Assembly: GCA_002786025.1 (NCBI GenBank)
Contig: NHNW01000068.1
Span: 121,872 to 185,871, forward strand
Source of the DNA: Zasmidium citrigriseum
Lineage: Eukaryota; Ascomycota; Dothideomycetes; Mycosphaerellales; Mycosphaerellaceae
DNA length: 64,000 nt
Reading direction: 5' to 3'
A model generated the notes under the pieces. The model saw only the letters and a list, made by a program, of their open reading frames with translations. It was not told the origin of the DNA and did not search any database. The position numbers were made by a program, and so were the translations under genes. Positions 18,588 to 28,336 of the stretch are shown here, one piece after another (within the stretch, counting starts at the first letter, position 1; the number at the start of each line of letters is the position of its first letter).

Positions 18588-21500
18588 ATGGCGTCGTCGA
18601 GCGTGCCCGCCAACCCGACCTCGCACAATGTCGCCTCACTGCTGCCCAAGCTGCAGGACCCAGACTCCGACATCCGCTACATGACCCTCAACGACCTGCA
18701 CCAGATGATGGTCAACGGCTCGCAGACCTTCCTCACCCATGACTACACCACTTGCGCCAAGGTCGTCGAAGGCCTGCTACACACTCTCAACGACTCACAC
18801 GGCGAGGTCCAGAATATGGCCATCAAGTGTCTAGGGCCATTCGTCAACAAGGCACCCGAGACCATTCTCCGCCCCACCATTGCTAAGGTCAGCAAGATCC
18901 AGACCGACAGCAGCATCGACACTTCGATCCCCGCCCTCGCCGTTCGAGCGATCGTCGTTGCGCTTCCACACCCAGTGCCTGGAGCGCCGAGAACGCAAAA
19001 GGTCAATGAGGCGTACACCGCTGTTTCGCAGGCTCTCATCCCTCGGCTAGTCGGCCGTATCATCATACCCATCCCAAACAACAAGTCCAATGAGACGCCA
19101 GGAGAGGGAATGTTGGTGCATGATCTGGAGACAGGTGAGGACAGCAACAGCCTCGACTTGCTGGCTGAGGTCGCCAAGTGCTTTGGTCCCATGCTGCAAG
19201 ACCCAGAGATCGAAGCTCTGGAGCACGCCACCATGCAGATTCTCGAGAGCGAGCGCTGTGGTACGGTCATGAAGAAGAAGGCAGTCACCGCTCTTTCTGC
19301 GCTTGCGCCCTACTTCAACGACAGCACTTTGTCCGGACATGTCAGCTACACGATCCAGCAGCTTCGCCAGCCGCATCTCACCAACCAGCAACGCAAGCTC
19401 TACATCACTGTGTACGGCAGCTTAGCTCGCGCGATTCCTCAAAAGTTCGGGCCATACCTGAAGACACTCGCTCCTTTCGTCCTCGCACCATTGAGTCAGG
19501 AAGAGCTGGATCAGCAGAGAGAAGCCGAGGCAGAGATGGATGGCGAGCGTGACGTGCAGATGGAGGAGGTCCGTGAAGCAGCACTGGTGGCAGTCGAGAG
19601 CTTTCTAGAGGCATGTGCGCAAGATATGAGAACATACACGAAAGAGGTGCTAGAGGCTGCTACGCGTTTCTTGAAGTACGAGCCAAATATGGCGGATGAC
19701 GACGATGAGGAGATGGAAGAGGAGGAAGAGGAAGACGAGTTTGCAGGAGACGAAGACTTTGAAGAGGAGACAGGCTTCGAGGACGAGGACGATGTGAGCT
19801 GGAAAGTACGGAGATGCTCAGCGAAGACGCTTCACGCACTCATCGCCATGCTCGACACGAACGACCCGGCCATGTATGGCCAAATTGCTCCAGCACTCAT
19901 TGCGCGGTTTAAGGAGCGGGAAGAGAGTGTGCGGACTGAGATCATTTCAACCCTCGCCTTTCTCATCACCAAGACTGGTTCGCACACCTCCGTGCAGAAG
20001 CGCGAGGAGCACGTCATTGTGCCGCATAGCAGGAAGAGGAGACGAGGATTTAGTGACTCCTTGGGCTCCGATCTTCATGCTCAGCAGTCCATCATGAACG
20101 GCTACGCCTCGCCCAGCACACCACCACCGGTTGACAGCGCCACTCAAGGTCTCGCCAAGATCAACCCAGACATTGTCAAGAGTGCGGCGAAGCTCCTCAA
20201 GTCCAGCACGGTTCCCACTAAGCAGAGCATCATCTCACTTCTCAAGGATATGGTGGTTGCGCAGCACGGCGGCTTGTCTGACCATGCAGATCTTGTGATA
20301 GACCCAGTCGTTGAGACCATGAGCGGCAACACTGGATCCGTCTCGAATGTGGCCGGCAATGCTCTCCGGGTTGATGCTCTTGCCCTGCTCCGTGTCATTG
20401 CTGAGACACATTCGAGCAAAGTCGTCCAGCCACATCTGAAGAAGATCGTTCCCGCGCTGGTAAAAGCAGCCAAAGACCGCTATGCACGAGTATCGAGTGA
20501 GGCTTCCTCCACGATTGAAGCCTACGTCAAGGCGCTCACGCCTCCACGGTCCGCAGCAAGCAAGACTGGCGATGTCCTTGGCCAGCTCTACCAGGTCATC
20601 AGCGAGCGCATTTCCGCCCAAGACACCGATACGGAAGTGAGGCAGAAAGCTGTGCAGGCTCTTGGTCTGCTGATCGGACGCACCTCTGGCTCTGCAGCAT
20701 CAAGCCTTCTTTCTCAGCAAGACCGTTTCGCAGGACAACAGCTCATTGCCGAGCGCCTCAAGAACGAGTTGACTCGCCTGGCGTGCGTCCGCGCAATCGA
20801 TACAATTGCTGTCCTCGCGCAGAGCAAGAAAGACTTCAAGCCAGACTGGGTCGGCACTGTTGCTCTTGAGCTCGGCGCTCAGCTTCGCAAGGCCAGCCGT
20901 GTCCTTCGTGGTGCTAGCTTGAGTGCCCTTCGGATGCTTGCCATCAACCAGGCTTCGCGTGAATCGATGGACGACGGTGTTGTTAGCGAGCTCGTCAAGC
21001 TGCTGGTGCCACTGCTTGGTACCGAAGACCTGCACATGATGGCGCCAGGACTCGTTGTGCTCGCAGCATTTGCCAAGGACAAGCCCCAGCTTGTGGCCAC
21101 AGACGAAGTTATCAACGGCATCTGCGCCATCGTTCGCTCGCCACTCTCAGGCCCTGCGCTCGACTCTCTTATCACGTGTGTTGAGGCGATTGGCCGCGGC
21201 TCTGCAGGCAAGAACCTGATGGCTGCGCTCCTACAGGTTGCTCCTCAAGGCGATACCGATGTTACGGGACAGGTTATTGGCACGCTCCTGGTTTCTGGCG
21301 GTGACACGCTTGGAGTTAAACTGGATGCTTTTATCAACGAGCTTCAGACTCAAGCAGAGGAGAGCAAGAGATGCTTGGCCTTGTCTGTCCTTGGTGAAGC
21401 TGGCCTCCGCATGGGCTCCAACAGTCCGCTACAGCCACAGACTTTCACCGCGTACTTTGATGATCAGTCTGAGAAGGTGAGACTGGCGGCTGCCGTCGCT

Positions 21501-22553
21501 CTGGGCAGAGCTGGAGCAGGCAACGTCAAGCAGTACCTGCCCAAGATCCTGGATGGTATGGCACAGGGCAAGCAGTACCTTTTGCTGCATTCCGTGAAGG
21601 AGCTACTTCAGCACAGCACTGCCGAGGACGAGATTCGACCATACACCAAGAACTTGTGGGACAACATCATCACATCTGGCCAGGCCGAAGACAACAAGGT
21701 CGTTGGTGCAGAGTGCGTTGGCCGCCTTGCCATCATCGACCCTACATCGTACCTGCCGCAACTGCAGACCTTCCTGCAGAACCCGAACGCAACCGTTCGC
21801 GGCATGGTCATCTCTGCCTTGCGCTACGTCTTCTCTGACACAGATGAGTCGTACAACGCGAACCTGCAAGCTACGATAGTGCCGATGCTCGCCACGATGC
21901 TGAAGGATACTGACCTCGACAATCAGCGCCTTGCCCTCTCCACCTTCAATGGGGCGCTCCACAACAAGGCGGAGCTTGTTCTGCCTCATCTCAACGAGCT
22001 GCTACCAGACACCTACCGTGCATCTGTCATCAAGCCGGAGCTCATCCGCGAGGTCACGATGGGTCCCTTCAAGCACAAGATCGACGACGGTCTCGAGATG
22101 CGCAAGTCTGCATACGAGACCCTGTACGCTCTGCTCGACTCACCTGCCTGCCGCAAGCGGCTGGACATGCCCACATATTACGAGCGCATCGTCGAGGGTA
22201 TATCCGACGAACACGAGATCAAGATCCTCTGTTGCCTGGTGCTTGGCAAGCTCGTCAACCTTGCTCCATTCGAATCTGCTCGCCACCTTGAAACGCTTGC
22301 CCAGAAGTTCCGCGCCGTCTTGTCTTTCAAGCCCAAGGACAATGCCGTCAAGCAGGAGCTCGAAAAGCTCGCAGAAGAGCAGAAAGCCATCGTCAAGGTC
22401 TCTGTCCTCTTCAACAAGACCTACGGCTCCGATGGTGCCGACGCCAGTGGTAACGGCAGCCGCACCTGGAGAGACTACTTCGAGCTTGTGCGCAAGGACT
22501 TCACCGGCTTCCTCAAGTCTGCCGAAGACGAGCTTCGTAGCCAGCAGGCCTAG
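18588..22553 (+). CDS. CAND1: Cullin-associated NEDD8-dissociated protein 1 (CAND1/TIP120)
   Basis: Exchange factor for substrate-receptor modules on unneddylated cullin-RING ubiquitin ligases. It is an intronless frame of 1321 residues from ATG 18588 (CACCATGG context); the frame is open for 79 more codons upstream, but that part is Pro/Ser-rich leader. The protein is an all-helical HEAT-repeat solenoid: SLLPKLQDPDSDIRYMTLND, many LxxL-type repeats, and the family's acidic insert (DDDDEEMEEEEEEDEF, plus ~19696-19790) followed directly by DVSWKVRRCSAKTLHALI, which is the CAND1 signature arrangement. The C terminus carries the TIP120 domain (LPDTYRASVIKPELIREVTM, then KHKIDDGLEMRKSAYE). Full length is near the ~1230 of animal CAND1. 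It is the best conserved gene of the window. Confidence 0.95.
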   Translation: MASSSVPANPTSHNVASLLPKLQDPDSDIRYMTLNDLHQMMVNGSQTFLTHDYTTCAKVVEGLLHTLNDSHGEVQNMAIKCLGPFVNKAPETILRPTIAKVSKIQTDSSIDTSIPALAVRAIVVALPHPVPGAPRTQKVNEAYTAVSQALIPRLVGRIIIPIPNNKSNETPGEGMLVHDLETGEDSNSLDLLAEVAKCFGPMLQDPEIEALEHATMQILESERCGTVMKKKAVTALSALAPYFNDSTLSGHVSYTIQQLRQPHLTNQQRKLYITVYGSLARAIPQKFGPYLKTLAPFVLAPLSQEELDQQREAEAEMDGERDVQMEEVREAALVAVESFLEACAQDMRTYTKEVLEAATRFLKYEPNMADDDDEEMEEEEEEDEFAGDEDFEEETGFEDEDDVSWKVRRCSAKTLHALIAMLDTNDPAMYGQIAPALIARFKEREESVRTEIISTLAFLITKTGSHTSVQKREEHVIVPHSRKRRRGFSDSLGSDLHAQQSIMNGYASPSTPPPVDSATQGLAKINPDIVKSAAKLLKSSTVPTKQSIISLLKDMVVAQHGGLSDHADLVIDPVVETMSGNTGSVSNVAGNALRVDALALLRVIAETHSSKVVQPHLKKIVPALVKAAKDRYARVSSEASSTIEAYVKALTPPRSAASKTGDVLGQLYQVISERISAQDTDTEVRQKAVQALGLLIGRTSGSAASSLLSQQDRFAGQQLIAERLKNELTRLACVRAIDTIAVLAQSKKDFKPDWVGTVALELGAQLRKASRVLRGASLSALRMLAINQASRESMDDGVVSELVKLLVPLLGTEDLHMMAPGLVVLAAFAKDKPQLVATDEVINGICAIVRSPLSGPALDSLITCVEAIGRGSAGKNLMAALLQVAPQGDTDVTGQVIGTLLVSGGDTLGVKLDAFINELQTQAEESKRCLALSVLGEAGLRMGSNSPLQPQTFTAYFDDQSEKVRLAAAVALGRAGAGNVKQYLPKILDGMAQGKQYLLLHSVKELLQHSTAEDEIRPYTKNLWDNIITSGQAEDNKVVGAECVGRLAIIDPTSYLPQLQTFLQNPNATVRGMVISALRYVFSDTDESYNANLQATIVPMLATMLKDTDLDNQRLALSTFNGALHNKAELVLPHLNELLPDTYRASVIKPELIREVTMGPFKHKIDDGLEMRKSAYETLYALLDSPACRKRLDMPTYYERIVEGISDEHEIKILCCLVLGKLVNLAPFESARHLETLAQKFRAVLSFKPKDNAVKQELEKLAEEQKAIVKVSVLFNKTYGSDGADASGNGSRTWRDYFELVRKDFTGFLKSAEDELRSQQA

Positions 22554-23640
22554 GGATTCTGTCTTTCAGGTCTACGTGCGGCGTTGCCAAGGGTTTCGTC
22601 AAGTGCGAACCGACGTGCGAGACCCAGCGACGACTCTTCAAGTAACGGCTGGATGATGCCGCGCGGACTGTATGTGGCCTCGTCTTGAAGAGCAGAGCAT
22701 TGCATTGCTTGGGGTGTTTAGCATGGCTTTGAGCGATTCGATCCAGAGATATCCCCAGCAAAAGAGAACGAATGAAATGAAAGCATGATTATGAAAGTTG
22801 AGTATACTTTTCGTTTTGTCCCTGGCCCTTCTTCGATCCTATTGCTTGGGCCTGTGCCACGATGGTGTGATGAAGTGGCTTTGCTGATTGCGTGTCTCGC
22901 AGCTTCCTTTGACCTTTTTGCACTTTCCGCCTGCCACCCTCAAACCACTCTTTCCTTGCCACACCTTCTTCGTCTTATGTATACCCTACCCACGCCTTCT
23001 CGATGTACATGTATGTTCATGTTCCCACCACGATCCTGATCTTCATACTCCCCTTCCTTACTCGAACAATGTTCGTTTCGCATTTCAGTCGTTTGTCGGT
23101 GCTCGAATGTCAGAGGCCTCATGTCTATCATGGGAGCTTGCTCTGGATGGATCATGGAGGTCTCCGCATCTGAACACTCTGGTATGATGTTCGCCCGCTT
23201 CATATGCCTGGATACCGTCGGCTCTCCGGCCAGATGATCACGCTTGTTCGTGATGCCATGTGCAATGGTAGCAAACATGGCATTCATTCGGAGGCTCACA
23301 TGGACAAGGGGTCTATTTAGGGGTTTCTTGGGTTCGGAGTGTTTCTTTCTGCAACACAAACACTCTCGACACACTGCCACCAAGACCTTGAACTGGAACA
23401 CTTGGATATCGAGGTTTGATACAGACTTGACTGACATACATACATCCTTCAGCCGCGCAGCATACCGAACACCATTCAGACACATACTCTTCGACCGACC
23501 TATATACGACTGATATAGCTATACCGACACAGAGCCCATTCGCCTCTTGAGCTTCGATCAGAAGCTCGTTCAAGGCGGGCAAAGGCCAATACTGAATATC
23601 TGGACAAATATCCATCCATACATGAGCATCTGATCTGATC
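22554..23640. other. Intergenic region, 1.1 kb, no gene called
   Basis: Between CAND1 and the secreted Cys-rich gene. Frames of 164-181 codons exist on the minus strand (22940-23485 and 23313-23807) but lack domain or start evidence, and one overlaps the following gene. No RNA gene recognised. Confidence 0.4.
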
Positions 23641-25967
23641 ATGATACGCAACAAGAAGTCGTCCCTTTGGACGACGACTCTTCTCCTGCTCGCGACCCTG
23701 GATACCTCATCGGCTCTCCGTCTCCCTGAAAATGTACAACCCAGTGTCACCTCTGTACGCCGACGACAGGCTTCGAGCCACTGTGCCCAGATCCTCTCCC
23801 CAATCACAATGAGCTGTTCGACCCCAAAGGCGGACAGGAGACATGAGGAAACGACTCTGGCCCCTGGGGCGCCATCTCCTGGCAGTCCCGTTGCACGAGC
23901 TGCTCCGACGCCAACTTGTAGTCAAATTTACACTACACACATCTCCTGCGGGGGACCTGATTACGAAGAAACCACACAGACAATTCCTCCCAGCAACACG
24001 GTTCCTGGTCTTCCTGGTGGCACAACTTCTGAAGTACACACCGCGGCACTGAGCATGGACGTCTGCCCTGCAGCCTCAAACGCCCCCTGGGAAGTTCAGA
24101 TGACGCACGAGCTCAGAGACCGCATACTCGACATTGCAGACGAAGTATGCAGAAACCACGGCAATCCAGTTCGAGTCCGTGTTCGACAAGGTACTGGGGA
24201 TCTCAATCACCCAGCCTGCAACTTTCATGCCCTCGACAAGGGGGCGAAGCAAGAGTTCCGTGATCGTGTGACGGCGGAAGTTCGACCCCAAGTCTACTTT
24301 CCCTTCCTCGACCCGGCTTCCTTTGACTGTCTCCCAGAAGGCTGGGCCAGTAAGAACGAGTACGAGGATCTGGTAGCCATTGCTGCCGGTCTTGGAATCG
24401 GATATCTCTTCGACAAGGGATGGGATCTTTGGGAGACGTGGAATATGCCGGCGGAAGTCGGACAGGAGGCTATGTCTTCTGAGAGTAGCTCCAGTACATC
24501 TTCGTCGACCATTTCTGTGACCAACACGGCTTGGGACCCTCCCACGAAATCGTCCAGCAGCAGCTCTTCCAGGACGAAACCGAAAGGCGACCCAGGTCCA
24601 ACTAGAAGCAAGAGTAAGACGACAACGACCACAAGCAGCAGCAGCTCGGCCGATGCCTGTCCGACGGATATCACAATTGACCCCAATGAGGATCAGGGAC
24701 AGGATGGACCAACCCCAACAAACCAAATTCCACTCCTGCCGTCAAAGACCAAAGGTGTTCAGACAACGTTCACCGGCAAGAAAGACCTTCCCTGTACTAT
24801 CTATGCCGACCCACACAACAAGGACTGCAACGTCTGCGAATGTGCAGGGAAAGGCACTACCCTAACTGTGCCGACGAAAATTGGGACATACGCGACCCCA
24901 GTCAAGGGCAAGTTGATTACTACCACGAACCTTTGCTTCTATACCGACTGGCCGAACACCAAGAAAGTCAGCACGACGACATGTGGACTCTCACCAGAGC
25001 AGATCGCGCAGAGCAAGAGTATTCAGTCGGCGCTGGCGGAGAATAGCAAGCATCTGACCCCCATCGGCTGGACGTCCGGTACTCCTATGCAAACGTGCGT
25101 GCCGGATCCGAACCACAGTATGCCGATTTGCGATCTGAAGAATGGTGGCCACGATGACTTGCCAGATTCCTATTGCGAATGTCCCATTAATGGCAGGAAA
25201 GTGCCATACTCCACGACCCATACCAGTCTTGTGAGCTGCGACCCAGGACTCGGCACAGTCACACACCTCGACGTCTGTCCCTGGACAACAACACCTCCTG
25301 ACTCAATGAAAGTCGACACGACAGCTGGAGCAACAAATTGGGTAGGAAGTACTCTCCCGCCCGTTCAGACTGCAACACCTACCTGCGCCCCATCAACCGA
25401 CGACCACATCGCCTGGAGGGGCTACTATCTGCGCGACAGAGTCGACCAGTTCTGCCAGACGGCGACCAAAGGCAAGTGGGAAGTCTTTGGCGATCACGGA
25501 GCGATCAAGATGCATTGGGGCGAACCTCAAGGCAGCAAGTGGGTGATCAACGACAAGACCTTCACCAACCTCTGGATCTACGTGCAATGGGACGCGGCGG
25601 CCTGTCCTAAAGACTGGGATGACGATCGATATGTGTTCCGAGATCTGGAGCATTGCAAGGAGATGATGAGTGCGCCTTTCCTGAAGTGTACGTATTTCGG
25701 ACGATGTTCGTTTTGTGTCCGGACATGACTGATCTGTGCAACAGGCAACAAGAAGAAAGTGAGCCACAACTTTCTGGAGCATGACTATTACTTTGGTGGA
25801 GGCTTGGTGAGTACTTGACCTAGAGTCTGGTGGAAGGATCTCATGACTGACTTATTCTCTAGTATGCTGACTGCCTCTGGTGGGCAGTTGCGCCAGGCGA
25901 TCAGCTTGGACCAACGGAACACTACCGGAGAGGACTGGACTTCAGTGGAACATTGTTCGAAGCTTGA
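23641..25967 (+). CDS. Large secreted cysteine-rich protein, unknown function
   Basis: Exons 23641-25687, 25745-25806 and 25863-25967 give 737 residues; introns are 57 and 56 bp with CTGA(C/T) branch sites. The N terminus MIRNKKSSLWTTTLLLLATL is a classical signal peptide, followed by a possible Arg-Arg processing site (VRRRQ). Paired-Cys segments (CSQIYTTHISCGG; CTIYADPHNKDCNVCECAG; CECPINGRKVP) are separated by a Ser/Thr linker (~residues 280-340) likely O-mannosylated. The C-terminal ~130 residues (RGYYLRDRVDQFCQTATKGK, NLWIYVQWDAAACPKDW, GGGLYADCLWWAVAPGDQ) look like a globular domain of fungal extracellular proteins. No GPI signal or catalytic motif is recognised. It converges with the alcohol dehydrogenase gene 298 bp away. 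A surface, wall or effector-type role is inference. Confidence 0.85.
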
Positions 25968-26265
25968 GAACTGGGTTTGATGCTGTGGTATATGAGTTAT
26001 GTTGTTTGAATCGCCTTTCCCATTAGGGTCAGCAATGCCTTTTGGAATCGACAAACTGAGCAAACTGGGCATGACGAAAGGCACGATCACATGAGATCCA
26101 ATAAATGCAACTACTTACAGTCGCATATCTCGTACTTCAGGCAATAAGATGCCAATCACCTACAATCCGCCAGCACCTTCGCTCTCAATGGTATCACAAC
26201 ACAACATCCCCTCCCCAAACACATCTCGCCCCCTCACCACACAACACCCCAACTCCCCGACCCCC

Positions 26266-27567
26266 CTACGACCACGTCAAAATCGGCTTAATAGTAACCC
26301 CCTCATGCATCTCCTCCAGCGCCTTCGGAAACTCCTCCGCCGGCATCAACTTCATAAGCCTATCAATCGGAAACCGTCCCTCTCGATACCACTGAATCAT
26401 CTTCGGCACATACTCCGGCGGATGCGCACCCCCCTCGATCGCCCCAATCCACTGCTTCCCCGCCACCATGAACTCGAACCCACTCACAGAACCGAGAGTA
26501 TAATCGAAAGGCGGCGAGCCGACTTGGATGTACTTCCCCCTATTGCGGGTGAATTTCATCCCGGCGTCCATGAGGACCGGCGCGCCGGTCGTGTCGATTG
26601 TTATCGTCGGGCCGACGCCGTCTGCGAGGTCTTTGACTACGTCGCCTAGTGTTTTGCCTTCGTCGAGTTTGCTGCCGTCGATGACGTGTGTTGCTCCCAA
26701 CTCTTTGGCGAGGTCCAGACGGGATTGTACGCGGTCGATACCGATGATCATTCGACAGCCTTGGATTTTCGCGCCCATGATTGCTGAGAGGCCTACGCCT
26801 CCGAGTCCCATGATACAGATGGCGTCTTTGGGTCCTGCGCCGGAGACGTTGACGACCGTTCCGGAACCGGTTTGGATTCCACAGCCGAGCGGGGCGAAGA
26901 GCTGGAGGTCTTTCTTGTTATCTACGATGCCTTTGGCATTAACGACCGAGCACTGTTTCACAATACTAAAGTTCGCGAAAGACGACTGTCCGAAAAAGAG
27001 ACCCCCGACTTCAGGCTCGCCGGATTTGGAGGCGAGGTGGAAGGAGGGCCAGGGGCCGAAGTTGAGCTCGTTGAAGGAGTTGCAGTTGGAGTAGTGGCCT
27101 GCTTTGCAGATTTCGCAATTTTGGCAGAAGGCGAAGGAGCAGAGGACGGGGTCGCCGGGCTGCGCGACGGTGACACCGGGGCCGATTTGTTTGACGTAGC
27201 CGGAGCCTGTGAGGGGTTAGTTTTGGTGGTGGATTTGGGCAGGGGGGATGGGGGTGTCACCTTCGTGTCCGAGGATTCGAGGGTAGAATGCGATGGGTGC
27301 TGCTCCACCAGGGATTCCACCGATTAAGGCGTCTGTGTGGCAGACTCCCGTGGCGACCATCTCGACCAACAACTCTCCCTCACCCAGCGGTCTCAGACTG
27401 ACCTCCTCCATCTTCCACCCGCCATTCTGCAACGTATCATGACAGACAATCGCTCTGGTCGAAGTCATATTGAACCGTCTCTGTGCTTCCAAGCGTCCGT
27501 ATTTCTCTTGATCTTTCCAAAGTTGTTGAAGGGAAGGCGGAATGTTGTTCGAAGCACGCCCACTCAT
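26266..27567 (-). CDS. Zinc-dependent alcohol dehydrogenase (aryl-alcohol type, MDR family)
   Basis: Medium-chain dehydrogenase oxidising or reducing alcohols/aldehydes with NAD(P). Exons 27261-27567 and 26266-27206 flank a 54-bp intron and give 415 residues; the inner start MTSTRAIVCHD at 27468 gives a more usual 382. Catalytic zinc ligands: Cys in ATGVCHTDAL and the HE of ILGHEGSGYV, which is formed across the splice site. Structural-zinc cysteines are in LCSFAFCQNCEICKAGHYSNC. The nucleotide-binding motif is GLGGVGLSAIMGAK, followed by acidic D in IIGIDRV, which favours NAD(H). GCGIQTGSG before the Rossmann fold matches benzyl/aryl-alcohol dehydrogenases. The substrate is not determinable. 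No pathway partner lies adjacent. Confidence 0.92.
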
Positions 27568-28336
27568 ACAAATGTCAAGAAAGAGAGCAAAGACAGATGG
27601 GGATGGGAAAGACGGGAAATTGAAGTAAAGAAAGGAAAAATAAGGTTATATAGCTACTGCCCTCGTGCCTGAAGCACAGCAAGGACAGCCCCAGACGCCG
27701 CCATCTGACATAACCTAGGTGCGAGTCGTATTCTCTGCCTATGGCAGCTACCGAGAGTCGCACAAACCAATCACGAGGGGCTGATAGTGTTTCCTTTACT
27801 CCTAGCAAGAGCGGCTGGCAGTGGTGGTAGACGTTTTGTGGAGTCGCGAGGCGTTCGACTGCGGGGTGAGGTCGAGGTGGGGTTGGGGTCTGGAGATCTG
27901 CTGCTGTGGTTTTTGACTTTGGAGCTTTGGGCAGTCTAGAGAGGCCGGGTATACGTCGCGGCTATGAGTTGAGCTGTTCGAAACGCGGAACAGCATCGGG
28001 TCGGGACATGCTTCGGAAGAGGGTGTTGGGAGAGTTGGTTGTGGCTTCATCTTGGAGAGGAGATAGCTCGGTGGAGAGCAAGAAGCATGATGACGCTGCC
28101 AAGGACGCGGTATCAATTCCACGAGCAGTAGGTCGTGTCAAAGAGATGAGATGGCTGAGACGTAGCGACGCGGCTGAAGTTGGGCGTCCATGTGCGACGT
28201 TTGCAATGACCGGAATCGACAGTTAGTCTCGCTATTTTGAGAGGTCTCTGTCATTCGTAAGTCTCGAACTCATCCTAAACGCTTACCCATCGCCATGCTG
28301 AAAGCATTGTCATCGTAACTCATCAGATAGGCCGCC
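27568..28336. other. Intergenic region, no gene called
   Basis: 770 bp between the dehydrogenase start and the 3' end of the glomulin-family gene. Overlapping ~106-codon frames occur on both strands (27906-28226 plus and 27802-28122 minus), which is typical of non-coding GC-rich sequence. Not called. Confidence 0.35.

Noticed and set aside
22940..23807. Minus-strand frames of 164 and 181 codons
   Set aside because: No domain or coding bias; one overlaps the start of the secreted Cys-rich gene.
27802..28226. Overlapping ~106-codon frames on both strands
   Set aside because: Mutual antisense frames in a GC-rich spacer without motifs.
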